From an uncultured Dysosmobacter sp. (GTDB lineage Bacteria > Bacillota > Clostridia > Oscillospirales > Oscillospiraceae), in the NCBI GenBank assembly GCA_934590165.1, contig CAKTOO010000003.1, positions 1 to 64,000 on the forward strand: a stretch of 64,000 nt of DNA. The letters are read 5' to 3'. The notes under the pieces were generated by a model that was not told the origin of the DNA, did no database searches, and saw nothing but the letters and a program-made list of their open reading frames with translations. Position 1 is the first letter of the stretch; each line of letters starts with the position of its first letter. The translations under genes and the position numbers were made by a program. Shown piece after piece: positions 25,333 through 33,349 of this stretch.

Positions 25333-26271
25333 ATGAAACCAAAGGTATATATCGACGGAAAGGAAGGCACCACTGGCCTTCAGATCTATGACCGCCTGGC
25401 AAAGCGAGCGGACATCGACCTGCTGCTCATCGACGAGAACAAGCGAAAGGACCCTGCGGAGCGAAAAAAGCTCATGGATGCGGTGGACATCGTGTTTTTG
25501 TGCCTGCCGGACGCGGCAGCCATCGAGGCGGCGACCCTGGTGGAAAATGCTGCCACCCGCATCATCGACGCCTCCACCGCCCACCGGGTGGCCCCGGGCT
25601 GGGTGTACGGCTTTCCCGAGCTGGGACCGGACCAGAAGGAGACTATTATCCATGCCGGCCGTGTGGCCAACCCCGGCTGCCACGCCACGGGCTTTTTGTC
25701 CACGGCGGCGCCCTTGGTGAAACTGGGCATCCTGCCCAGGGACTATCCCGTGACGGTTTATTCTCTCACCGGCTACTCCGGCGGCGGCAAGAAGATGATC
25801 GCCCAGTACGAGGACGCGGACCGGGGCGCGGAATTCGACGCCCCCCGCATATACGGACTGAATCTGAAGCACAAGCACCTGCCGGAGATGCAGAAAATTG
25901 CCGGACTGGACTTCCCGCCGGTATTCAACCCGGTGGTGGACGACTATTACAAGGGTATGGCCACCACACTCATGCTCCACAACCGCCTTTTGAAGGGCCA
26001 GCCCACGGCGGCGGACATCGCGGCGGCCCTGACGGAGTTTTACGCAGGCCAGACCTTCATAAAGGTGGTGCCTTTCGGCAAGCATGACGCGCTGCTCTCC
26101 GCCAACTCTCTGGCGGGGAAGGACACCCTGGAGATCACCGTCTGCGGCCATGAGGACCAAACCATGGTCACCGCCCGGTTTGACAACCTGGGCAAAGGCG
26201 CCTCCGGCGCAGCGGTGCAGAATATGAACCTGATGCTGGGCTTCGAGGAAACGACGGGCCTGAACCTGTGA
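25333..26271 (+). CDS. argC: N-acetyl-gamma-glutamyl-phosphate reductase, short type
   Basis: 312 residues from ATG 25333, with AAAGGAG seven bases upstream; the longer frame begins without a site. It reduces N-acetylglutamyl phosphate with NADPH. The length and the start PKVYIDGKEGTTGLQIYDRL are those of the type-2 ArgC, shorter than the ~345-residue common form. The catalytic Cys is in NPGCHATG (residue ~118), and YSGGGKKM follows. A 120-bp gap after argG shows no clear signal. Confidence 0.95.
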   Translation: MKPKVYIDGKEGTTGLQIYDRLAKRADIDLLLIDENKRKDPAERKKLMDAVDIVFLCLPDAAAIEAATLVENAATRIIDASTAHRVAPGWVYGFPELGPDQKETIIHAGRVANPGCHATGFLSTAAPLVKLGILPRDYPVTVYSLTGYSGGGKKMIAQYEDADRGAEFDAPRIYGLNLKHKHLPEMQKIAGLDFPPVFNPVVDDYYKGMATTLMLHNRLLKGQPTAADIAAALTEFYAGQTFIKVVPFGKHDALLSANSLAGKDTLEITVCGHEDQTMVTARFDNLGKGASGAAVQNMNLMLGFEETTGLNL

Positions 26272-26283
26272 AAAAACGAGGTA

Positions 26284-27516
26284 ATGACTATGCTGAACTT
26301 TATTGAAGGCGGCGTCTGCGCCGCCCAGGGCTTCCGGGCCGCCGGCATCCACGTGGGCGTCAAGACCCACGCCGCCTGGAAAAAGGATGTGGCCCTCATC
26401 GTGTCCGATGTGGACTGCGCCGCGGCGGCGGTATTTACGAAAAACGTGGTGAAGGCCGCGCCCATCCATGTGGACAAGGCCCACCTGGCCGACGGCAAGG
26501 CCCGGGCCATCATTGCCAACAGCGGCAACGCCAATGCCTGCGCCCCCCACGGGGAGGAGAACGCGGAGAAGATGTGCGCCGCCGCCGCCAAGGCCATCGG
26601 CTGCAAGCCGGAGGACATCGTGGTGTCCTCCACCGGCGTCATCGGCCAGACCCTCAACGTCCAGGTCATTGAGGAGGGCGTACCTGCGCTGTACGCCGCC
26701 CTGGAGCGGTCCAACGAGGCCAGCGACGCCGCAGCCCATGCCATTATGACCACCGACACCGAGAAAAAGGAAGTGGCCGTGGAGACCACCGTGGGCGGAA
26801 AGACCGTCCGCATGGGTGGCATCGCCAAGGGCTCCGGCATGATCCACCCCAACATGGGCACCATGCTGTGCTTTTTGACCACCGACTGCGCCATCTCCCC
26901 GGAAATGATCAAGACCGCCCTGCTGGAGACCGTGGACGTCAGCTTCAACCGCATCAGCGTGGACGGCGACACCTCCACCAACGACACCTGCTGCGTCCTG
27001 GCCAACGGCCTGGCGGGCAATGAGACCATCACCGCCAAGGGCCCGGATTACGACGCCTTCCTGACGGCCCTCCGGGCCCTGTGCACCGCCCTGGCCAAAA
27101 AGATGGCCGCCGACGGCGAGGGGGCCAAGCACCTCATCACCTGCACCGTCTCCGGTGCCGCCGACGAGGCCGCCGCCGAGACCGTGGCCAAGTCCGTCAT
27201 CTCCTCCACCCTCACCAAGGCCGCCATCTTCGGCGCCGACGCCAACTGGGGCCGTGTTCTGTGCGCCATGGGCTACTCCGGCGTTGATTTCGACCCGGAG
27301 AAGGTGGATGTGCACTTTGCCTCCGCCGCCGGGGATGTCGCCGTGTGCCAGCAGGGCCGGGGACTGGACTTTGACGAGGCGCTGGCCAAGAAGATCCTGA
27401 CGGAGCACGATGTGGAGATCCGCATCACCATGGGTGAGGGGGACGGCAAGTGCACCTGCTGGGGCTGCGATATTACGTACGATTATATCAAGATCAACGG
27501 AGACTATCGGACCTGA
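26284..27516 (+). CDS. argJ: Bifunctional ornithine acetyltransferase / N-acetylglutamate synthase
   Basis: 410 residues. ArgJ moves the acetyl group from N-acetylornithine to glutamate, making the arginine pathway cyclic. It is a self-cleaving Ntn-type enzyme. The cleavage region reads KGSGMIHPNMGTMLCFLTTD: the nucleophilic Thr is present (residue ~193) but the residue before it is Gly instead of the usual Ala. IANSGNANAC and the C-terminal GEGDGKCTCWGCDITYDYIK strings are intact. The start is at 26284 or the ATG two codons later. argC ends 12 nt upstream. Confidence 0.95.
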   Translation: MTMLNFIEGGVCAAQGFRAAGIHVGVKTHAAWKKDVALIVSDVDCAAAAVFTKNVVKAAPIHVDKAHLADGKARAIIANSGNANACAPHGEENAEKMCAAAAKAIGCKPEDIVVSSTGVIGQTLNVQVIEEGVPALYAALERSNEASDAAAHAIMTTDTEKKEVAVETTVGGKTVRMGGIAKGSGMIHPNMGTMLCFLTTDCAISPEMIKTALLETVDVSFNRISVDGDTSTNDTCCVLANGLAGNETITAKGPDYDAFLTALRALCTALAKKMAADGEGAKHLITCTVSGAADEAAAETVAKSVISSTLTKAAIFGADANWGRVLCAMGYSGVDFDPEKVDVHFASAAGDVAVCQQGRGLDFDEALAKKILTEHDVEIRITMGEGDGKCTCWGCDITYDYIKINGDYRT

Positions 27517-28002
27517 TACCTCAATGGAGGTGGGCAGATGCGCCCCCCCATTTTCTCCCCGTGGAGAAAACGGGCCGCGCCCGGTCCAAAAGACACGCCA
27601 GGAGGGGGATTTCGGTCTCCCCCTCCTGGACCTCCCCTTCAAACGACCAAAAGAGGGGGCTGCGGCCCTCTCTTTGGAAACACCCCCAACGGAGCGGCAG
27701 CGGAAAGAGAAGCAGGGCGTGTCGACAAGCACCCTGGGTGGGAAACCACGTTACAACTTGCGGCTTGAAGGCTGGATGATTGCCAAGGTACAGCGCACCT
27801 GGATGAGACCCGGCGGGGGTTATCCGGTCGTGGCCAACAACCGTCCGCATCCCCAAACTTGCCCGAACGGGCAAGTTTGGACGAAATGGCTTTTTCTTCC
27901 ACCGTGCACGGCGCATTCTTTTTCGCCAAGACGAAAAAGAATGGGGGGTGCATTGCCCCCTGCGTGTTGAGGGGGCGACTCAACAAAAAAGGAGCGATCC
28001 CA
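27517..28002. repeat. Hairpin-rich intergenic element inside the arginine operon
   Basis: This 486-bp stretch between argJ and argB has no credible gene. It contains at least five strong hairpins: 27551-27570 (8 bp), 27598-27629 (12 bp, arms CCAGGAGGGGGA), 27853-27880 (13 bp, loop AA), 27914-27943 (12 bp, arms CATTCTTTTTCG) and 27966-27984 (6 bp). Its minus-strand conceptual peptides (PSWRVF, SRRGRPKSPSW) resemble strings I recall from many hypothetical proteins of Faecalibacterium and relatives, which suggests a dispersed non-coding repeat family. No hairpin is followed by a T-run in the operon direction, so transcription may pass through. Confidence 0.6.
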
Positions 28003-28863
28003 ATGGCATCTCATGCCCAGCAGGCCAAAACTCTGGTGGAGGCCCTGCCCTATATTCAAAAGTTCACCGGCAAGACCATCGTGGTGAAATACGGCGGCAA
28101 CGCCATGATCTCCGAGGAGCTGCGCAAGGCCGTCATGAGCGACATCATCCTGCTGAGCCTGGTGGGCATCCGGGTGGTGGTGGTCCACGGCGGCGGCCCG
28201 GAGATCAGCGACATGCTGAAAAAGATCGGCCACGAGTCCAAATTCGTGGATGGCCTGCGCTATACGGACGAGACCACCATGGACATCGTCCAGTCCATCC
28301 TGTGCGGCAAGGTGAATAAAAACCTGGTGGCCCAGCTGAACCGGCTGGGAGGCCAGGCCATCGGCCTTTGCGGCATGGACGGCCAGCTGTTCCAGGCGGA
28401 GTGCCTGGACGAAAAGTACGGCCTGGTGGGCAAGATCACCGGCGTGAACCCGGAGCCGGTGGAAAACGCCCTCATGACCGGCTACATCCCCGTGGTCTCC
28501 ACCGTGGCCCAGGGCATGGACGCCGACACCGCCTATAACATCAACGCCGATACCGCCGCCGCCAAGCTGGCGGAGGCCCTCCACGCGGAAAAGCTCATTT
28601 TGCTGACGGATGTCCGGGGCCTTCTGCGGGACCCCCACGACGAGGACTCCCTCATCCACGTGCTCCACACCTACGAGGTGCCGGAGCTGGTGGCCCAGGG
28701 GGTCATCTCCGGCGGTATGATCCCCAAGATGCAGTGCTGTGTGGACGCCATTTCCGGCGGTGTGGAGCGGGTCCACATTCTGGACGGCCGCATTCCCCAT
28801 TCCATTTTGATCGAGCTGTTGTCGGACGAAGGCATCGGCACCATGCTGAAAAGAGAGGACTGA
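28003..28863 (+). CDS. argB: Acetylglutamate kinase
   Basis: 286 residues from ATG 28003, with AAAGGAG upstream; the open frame extends left into the hairpin element but those codons are not conserved. It phosphorylates N-acetylglutamate, the usual feedback point of the pathway. Amino-acid-kinase motifs are IVVKYGGNAM, VVHGGGPEISDML, YNINADTAAAKLAEAL and GGMIPKM. The N-terminal helix (QAKTLVEALPYIQKF) typical of arginine-sensitive hexameric enzymes is present, suggesting arginine inhibition. argD starts 6 nt downstream. Confidence 0.96.
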   Translation: MASHAQQAKTLVEALPYIQKFTGKTIVVKYGGNAMISEELRKAVMSDIILLSLVGIRVVVVHGGGPEISDMLKKIGHESKFVDGLRYTDETTMDIVQSILCGKVNKNLVAQLNRLGGQAIGLCGMDGQLFQAECLDEKYGLVGKITGVNPEPVENALMTGYIPVVSTVAQGMDADTAYNINADTAAAKLAEALHAEKLILLTDVRGLLRDPHDEDSLIHVLHTYEVPELVAQGVISGGMIPKMQCCVDAISGGVERVHILDGRIPHSILIELLSDEGIGTMLKRED

Positions 28864-28869
28864 ATCCAT

Positions 28870-30048
28870 ATGACTTCCCAGGAATTGAAGGCCCTGACGG
28901 GCCAGTATATCATGAACACCTACGGCCGCTTCCCCGTGGCCATTGACCACGGCCAGGGTGCCCGGTTGTACGATCCCGAGGGCAACGAGTACATCGACTT
29001 CACCAGCGGCATCGGCGTCACGGACCTGGGCTACGGCTATCAGCCCTGGGTGGACGCCGTGGCGGCCCAGGCCAAGAAGCTGAACCACGTGTCCAACCTG
29101 TTTTATACGGAGCCGCCCGCCCTTCTGGCCAAGACCCTATGTGAGCGCACCGGCGAGAGCTGCGTGTTCTTCGCCAACGGCGGCGGCGAGGCCAACGAGG
29201 GCATGATCAAGCTGGCGAGAAAGTACAGCTTCGACAAGTATGGCAAGGGCCGCGCCACCATCATCACCCTGAACAACTCCTTCCACGGCCGCACCATCAC
29301 CACGCTCATGGCCACCGGCCAGGAGGTGTTCCATAACTACTTCTTCCCCTTCACCGAGGGCTTCCGCTACGCCGACGCCAACGACCTTGCCTCCCTGGAG
29401 GCGGCCGCAGGCGATGATGTGTGCGCCGTCATGGTGGAGCTGGTCCAGGGCGAGGGCGGCGTGCTGCCTCTGGACAAGGAATACGTCCAGGCCGTGGCCA
29501 AGCTGTGCGCCCAGCGGGACTGGCTGCTGCTGGTGGACGAGGTCCAGACCGGCGTGGGCCGCACCGGCTCCCTGTTTGCCTTCCAGCAGTACGGCGTGCT
29601 GCCGGATGTGGTGTCCTTCGCCAAGGGCATCGCCGGGGGCCTGCCCATGAGCGGCATTATGGCCAGCGAAAAGTGCCGCGGCGTCCTGGGACCCGGCACC
29701 CACGCCACCACGTTCGGCGCCAATCCCATCTGCGCCGCCGCGGGCCTGGTGGTCCAGGAGACGCTGACGGACGCGTTTTTGGAGGAGATCAAGGCCAAGG
29801 GCGCCTACCTGCGCCAGCAGATCGAGACGCTGGACCTGCCCTGCTTCGGAAAGACCCGGGGTCTGGGCCTCATGATCGGCATCGAGGTCAAGGAGGGCTA
29901 CAACAAGGGCGACATCGCCGCCAAGCTCATTGAAAACGGCCTGCTGGTCCTCACCGCCGGCCCCGGAATGCGTCTGCTGCCGCCGCTGGTCATCACCAAG
30001 GAGGAGCTGGACCAGGGCCTGGCCATCATGAAAAAGGCTTTGAGCTGA
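28870..30048 (+). CDS. argD: Acetylornithine aminotransferase
   Basis: 392 residues. This class III PLP enzyme converts N-acetylglutamate semialdehyde and glutamate to N-acetylornithine. Motifs visible are FTSGIGVTDLGYGYQPWVDA, FFANGGGEANEGMIKLAR, LLLVDEVQTGVGRTGSLFAF and the PLP-binding Lys in VVSFAKGIAGGLPMSG. ATG 28870 is 6 nt after the argB stop. A 155-bp gap with a hexamer repeat separates it from argF. Confidence 0.95.
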   Translation: MTSQELKALTGQYIMNTYGRFPVAIDHGQGARLYDPEGNEYIDFTSGIGVTDLGYGYQPWVDAVAAQAKKLNHVSNLFYTEPPALLAKTLCERTGESCVFFANGGGEANEGMIKLARKYSFDKYGKGRATIITLNNSFHGRTITTLMATGQEVFHNYFFPFTEGFRYADANDLASLEAAAGDDVCAVMVELVQGEGGVLPLDKEYVQAVAKLCAQRDWLLLVDEVQTGVGRTGSLFAFQQYGVLPDVVSFAKGIAGGLPMSGIMASEKCRGVLGPGTHATTFGANPICAAAGLVVQETLTDAFLEEIKAKGAYLRQQIETLDLPCFGKTRGLGLMIGIEVKEGYNKGDIAAKLIENGLLVLTAGPGMRLLPPLVITKEELDQGLAIMKKALS

Positions 30049-30094
30049 TTTTTTTGAACCGCGCCGCACCGGCAGGCGCACACACGATAACTTT

Positions 30095-30148
30095 TACAAT
30101 CACAATTACATTCACATTTACCATTACATTTACAGTGACACTTACACG
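30095..30148 (+). repeat. Degenerate hexanucleotide tandem repeat between argD and argF
   Basis: Nine consecutive six-base units of the form YACANT (TACAAT, CACAAT, TACATT, CACATT, TACCAT, TACATT, TACAGT, GACACT, TACACG) run without a gap. The tract is almost free of G on the plus strand, very unlike the surrounding GC-rich DNA. Confidence 0.75.
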
Positions 30149-30155
30149 CGTTCAT

Positions 30156-30175
30156 GTTGCACGCGAACGTGCAAC
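30156..30175 (+). promoter_or_regulatory. Small stem-loop just upstream of argF
   Basis: GTTGCACG and CGTGCAAC form an 8-bp stem with loop CGAA, 13 nt before the argF ribosome site. It has no T-run, so it is more likely an RNA processing or stability element than a terminator. Confidence 0.4.
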
Positions 30176-30203
30176 AAATCCAACGAACAGTGAGGACATG
30201 CCA

Positions 30204-31187
30204 ATGGAAAACCACACCCATTTTTTAAAGCTCCTGGATTTCACCCCCGCTGAGATCCAGCAGTTTCTGGACACCGCCGCCGACCTGAAGGCCAAGAAAA
30301 AGGCCGGCATCCCCCACCGCTACCTGGAGGGCAAAAACGTGGCCCTCATCTTTGAAAAGACCTCCACCCGCACCCGCTGCTCCTTTGAGGTGGCCGCCCA
30401 GGACCTGGGCATGGGCTCCACCTACCTGGGCCCCACCGGCAGCCAGATCGGCGTGAAGGAGTCCATCGCCGACACCGCCCGGGTTCTGGGCCGGATGTTT
30501 GACGGCATCGAGTACCGGGGCTTCGGCCAGGACCTGGTGGAGGAGCTGGCAAAATACGCCGGCGTCCCCGTGTTCAACGGTCTGACCAACGAGTTCCACC
30601 CCACCCAGATCCTGGCGGACTTCCTGACCATCCAGGAGCATTTCGGGAAGCTCCGGGGCGTGAAGCTGGTGTATCTGGGCGACGCCCGGTACAACATGGG
30701 CAACAGCCTCATGGTGGGCTGCGCCAAGATGGGCATGCACTTTGTGGCCTGTGCTCCCAAGGCCTACATGCCCGACCAGGCGCTCATCGACACCTGCCAG
30801 GCCATCGCCGCCGAAACCGGCGCCGTGCTGGAGTTCATCGAGGACCCCATGGAGGCCACGAAGAACGCCGATGTGCTGTACACCGACGTGTGGGTGTCCA
30901 TGGGCGAGCCGGTGGAGGTCTGGGCGGAGCGCATCGCGGCCCTGGGCCCCTACCAGGTGACGAAGGCTCTTATGGACAACGCCGGTCCCCAGTGCCGCTT
31001 CATGCACTGCCTGCCCGCCTACCACGACCACAAGACCAAGGTGGGCAAGGAGATGGGTGAAAAGTTCGGCCGGGACGCCATGGAGGTCACTGACGAGGTG
31101 TTCGAGAGCCCCCAGTCCATCGTCTTTGACGAGGCGGAAAACCGGATGCACACCATTAAGGCCGTCATGTACGAGCTGATGAAGTGA
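30204..31187 (+). CDS. argF: Ornithine carbamoyltransferase
   Basis: 327 residues from ATG 30204, eight bases after AGTGAGG; a nearer ATG at 30198 and the much longer frame through the hexamer repeat are rejected. It makes citrulline from ornithine and carbamoyl phosphate. Signatures are EKTSTRTRCSFEVAA (carbamoyl-phosphate loop), EYRGFGQDLVEELA, GLTNEFHPTQILADF and FMHCLPAYHD. Linkage to argGCJBD and the ARG box points to the anabolic enzyme. It is the last gene of the operon. Confidence 0.96.
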   Translation: MENHTHFLKLLDFTPAEIQQFLDTAADLKAKKKAGIPHRYLEGKNVALIFEKTSTRTRCSFEVAAQDLGMGSTYLGPTGSQIGVKESIADTARVLGRMFDGIEYRGFGQDLVEELAKYAGVPVFNGLTNEFHPTQILADFLTIQEHFGKLRGVKLVYLGDARYNMGNSLMVGCAKMGMHFVACAPKAYMPDQALIDTCQAIAAETGAVLEFIEDPMEATKNADVLYTDVWVSMGEPVEVWAERIAALGPYQVTKALMDNAGPQCRFMHCLPAYHDHKTKVGKEMGEKFGRDAMEVTDEVFESPQSIVFDEAENRMHTIKAVMYELMK

Positions 31188-31192
31188 AAACG

Positions 31193-31231
31193 AGCACTCC
31201 CGTGAATAGACGTTCACGGGAGTGCTTTTTG
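31193..31231 (+). terminator. Terminator of the arginine operon
   Basis: A perfect 14-bp stem (31193-31206 with 31213-31226, loop TAGACG) is followed by TTTTT. Confidence 0.9.
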
Positions 31232-31291
31232 CTTGCTGGTTGTGCACTATGCCTAAATTTTTGCAAAGAAATCCGACGAAACAAAAGCGGC

Positions 31292-31320
31292 TTGACAGTT
31301 TGCCGCCGGATACATACAAT
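31292..31320 (+). promoter_or_regulatory. Promoter of malQ
   Basis: Consensus TTGACA at 31292-31297, 17-bp spacer, TACAAT at 31315-31320, 37 nt before the ATG. Confidence 0.85.
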
Positions 31321-31357
31321 AATACCGTCAACTCTGTAAGAGAAAGAGGTTTTGTCC

Positions 31358-32830
31358 ATGGAACGTTCCGCCGGCATTTTGCTGCCGATCTTTTCCCTGC
31401 CGGGGCCTTACGGCGTCGGCACCCTGGGCGCGGAAGCCCGGGCCTTTGCGGATTTCCTCCACGCCGCCGGGCAGCGCTGGTGGCAGATCCTGCCGGTGGG
31501 GCCCACCGGCGGGGGAGAGTCCCCCTATACCAGCGTGTCCACCTTCGCGGGCAATCCGCTGTTCATCGACCCGGCCGCCTTGGCGGACCAGGGGCTGCTG
31601 ACGGAGGCGGAGCTGAAGGCGGCGGAGCTGCCGGAAGAGGACCGGGTGGACTACGCCGCCCTGCGCCAAAGCCGGGAAGTCTTGCTGCGCAGGGCCTTTT
31701 CCCGCCTGGACGGCGCCCGTGCCCAGACGGTCCGGGACTTTACGGAGCGGAATCCATGGGTAAAAGAATACGCACTGTATCGGGCGTTGAAGCGGCGCTT
31801 CGGCGAGAGTGCCTGGTATGACTGGCCGGAGGAGACTCTGCGCCGCCACGAGAGCGCCGCCTTGGAGCGTTGGCGGGTGACGCTGGCGGAGGATGTGGCC
31901 TTCCACGCCTGGGTGCAGCAGGTGTTTTTCGCCCAGTGGGCGGAGCTGAAGGCCTATGTCAACGGCCTGGGCATCCGCATCATCGGCGACCTGCCCATCT
32001 ATGTCTCCCTGGACAGCGCCGACGTCTGGGCGGAGCGGGAGCAGTTCCTGCTGGACAGGGACGGAAAGCCCGGCAAGGTGGCCGGTGTGCCCCCGGACTA
32101 TTTCTCCGAGGACGGCCAGCTGTGGGGCAACCCCCTGTACGACTGGGCCGCCATGAAGCGGGACGGCTTCGGCTGGTGGATCCGCCGGGTGGAGGGCGCC
32201 GGCAAGCTGTTCGATGCCATCCGCATCGACCACTTCCGGGGCCTGGAGAGCTACTGGGCCGTGCCGGCGGATTCCAGGACCGCCAAGACCGGCCAGTGGG
32301 AGAAGGGACCGGGCATGGACCTTTTGGGGGTCCTGACCTCCTGGTTTCCCCAGCTCACCTTCATCGCCGAGGACCTTGGCATCCTGACGGACGCCGTCCA
32401 TGACCTGCGCAATGCCTCGGGCCTGCCGGGCATGAAGGTGCTGGAATTTGCCTTCTCGGGGCCGGACAACGCGTATCTTCCCCACAACTACCCCGCCCAC
32501 TGCATCTGCTACACCGGTACCCATGACAACGACACCGCCGTGGGCTGGTACACCCATGCCACGGAGGCGGAGCGGATCTTTGCCGAGGGCTACCTGGGCA
32601 CCGCCGGGACGGAGGATGTGCGCAGGGCCCTGCTGCGGTGCGGACAGGGCAGCGTGGCGGAGCTGTTTGTGGCCCAGATGCAGGATTACCTGGGCCTTGG
32701 CAGCGAGAGCCGCATCAATGTCCCCGGCGTGGCGGAGGGTAACTGGCGCTGGCGGATGCGCTCCGGCCGGGACAGCGCCGCCCTGGCCAGGGAGATCAAG
32801 ACCCTGACCCACACCTTCGGCCGCTGCTGA
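31358..32830 (+). CDS. malQ: 4-alpha-glucanotransferase
   Basis: 490 residues, family GH77. It transfers alpha-1,4-glucan segments between maltodextrins (amylomaltase) during glycogen or maltodextrin turnover in the cytoplasm. The catalytic nucleophile Asp is in RIDHFRGLESYW (residue ~290), the acid/base Glu in FIAEDLG (~336), and the third carboxylate in GTHDNDT (~388); ILPVGPTGGGESPYTSVSTF near the start is also typical. ATG 31358 follows AGAGGT. It is a stand-alone gene; no glycogen operon is nearby. Confidence 0.95.
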   Translation: MERSAGILLPIFSLPGPYGVGTLGAEARAFADFLHAAGQRWWQILPVGPTGGGESPYTSVSTFAGNPLFIDPAALADQGLLTEAELKAAELPEEDRVDYAALRQSREVLLRRAFSRLDGARAQTVRDFTERNPWVKEYALYRALKRRFGESAWYDWPEETLRRHESAALERWRVTLAEDVAFHAWVQQVFFAQWAELKAYVNGLGIRIIGDLPIYVSLDSADVWAEREQFLLDRDGKPGKVAGVPPDYFSEDGQLWGNPLYDWAAMKRDGFGWWIRRVEGAGKLFDAIRIDHFRGLESYWAVPADSRTAKTGQWEKGPGMDLLGVLTSWFPQLTFIAEDLGILTDAVHDLRNASGLPGMKVLEFAFSGPDNAYLPHNYPAHCICYTGTHDNDTAVGWYTHATEAERIFAEGYLGTAGTEDVRRALLRCGQGSVAELFVAQMQDYLGLGSESRINVPGVAEGNWRWRMRSGRDSAALAREIKTLTHTFGRC

Positions 32831-32833
32831 CCA

Positions 32834-32862
32834 TTGACGGCGGCGCCGGGCTGTGGTATCAT
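32834..32862 (+). promoter_or_regulatory. Promoter of the TM1266-ABC operon
   Basis: TTGACG at 32834-32839, 17-bp spacer, TATCAT at 32857-32862 with an extended TGTGG before it. It starts right after the malQ stop and gives a leader of about 195 nt. Confidence 0.75.
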
Positions 32863-32868
32863 ACGGCT

Positions 32869-33043
32869 GTCCGTGGGAAGTGATGCTCTGACCGCCGGAC
32901 CATGCCATACATTCTGTCGTTCTGCCGGTGAGGATGCGTCCCAGCCGAAAGATGAGGAAGACCGGGCGCGGTGTGACCGCGCCTGCGGATGCTGCGTAGT
33001 TGTGTCATCCCCTCTGCCGGACGGCGGAGGGGATGATTTTTTT
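32869..33043 (+). promoter_or_regulatory. Structured leader with internal terminator (candidate riboswitch/attenuator)
   Basis: Between the promoter and the first gene lies a GC-rich leader ending in a strong intrinsic terminator: arms 33005-33019 and 33022-33036, then seven T at 33037-33043. Upstream there is an 8-bp hairpin (32965-32972 with 32976-32983, loop GTG), a purine-rich single-stranded-looking segment (CCGAAAGATGAGGAAGACCG, 32945-32964), and an octamer TCTGCCGG at 32921-32928 repeated in the terminator left arm at 33013-33020, so alternative pairing is possible. I cannot match it to a known aptamer; TPP and Moco consensus elements are not evident. The downstream transporter resembles thiamine-precursor systems. 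Confidence 0.55.
33005..33043 (+). terminator. Terminator in the leader of the TM1266-ABC operon
   Basis: A 15-bp stem with one G-U pair and a tiny loop, then TTTTTTT. It ends 20 nt before the first start codon, so it acts on the operon itself and not on an upstream gene. Confidence 0.8.
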
Positions 33044-33063
33044 GCGGAAGGGAGAGAGAAAGG

Positions 33064-33324
33064 ATGGAGACCCGAGTGGCGGTCCTGGCCATCATCGTTC
33101 GGGAGGGTACTTCCGTGGCGGCGCTGAATGAGCTGCTGCACCAGTATGGAAAGCATATCATCGGCCGTATGGGCGTACCCTACCACCAGCGGGGCGTCAA
33201 CATCATCAGCGTGGCCGTGGACGCGCCGGCGGATGTCATTTCCGCCCTGTCGGGGAAGATCGGCCGCCTGCCGGGCATCACCGCCAAGACGGTGTACGCC
33301 CCGGAAGACGCCCTGAGAAACTGA
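33064..33324 (+). CDS. TM1266-type putative iron-only hydrogenase system regulator
   Basis: 86 residues with an ACT/NikR-C-like ferredoxin fold: strands METRVAVLAIIVREG and GVNIISVAVDAPADVISAL flank the helix SVAALNELLHQYGKHIIGRM. The length and pattern fit the TM1266 family, named a putative regulator of the FeFe-hydrogenase maturation system; it has no DNA-binding domain and may bind a small ligand. No hydrogenase or hydEFG gene is in the window. It is the first gene of an operon with an ABC transporter, 25 nt before the binding protein, behind an attenuated leader. Confidence 0.78.
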   Translation: METRVAVLAIIVREGTSVAALNELLHQYGKHIIGRMGVPYHQRGVNIISVAVDAPADVISALSGKIGRLPGITAKTVYAPEDALRN

Positions 33325-33349
33325 ACATTTGGAAAAGAGGAACCAAACT

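Noticed and set aside
23947..27732. A 1261-residue open frame on the minus strand across argG-argC-argJ
   Set aside because: It is antisense to three certain genes and has His/Gly/Val-rich shadow composition.
27729..27755. A GGGTGGGAAACCACG string resembling a T-box antiterminator
   Set aside because: The surrounding specifier, stem I and terminator features of a T-box are absent, and the match to the T-box sequence is imperfect; it is more likely part of the hairpin-rich repeat.
27450..27970. Overlapping open frames on both strands between argJ and argB
   Set aside because: They lack ribosome sites, have Arg/Pro-rich composition and coincide with hairpins, so they are by-products of a GC-rich repeat.
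32869..33003. TPP riboswitch upstream of the NMT1-like transporter
   Set aside because: The CTGAGA and ACCCTT-GAACCTGA hallmarks are missing; only a CTGCGTAG fragment matches, so it is left as an unassigned leader.
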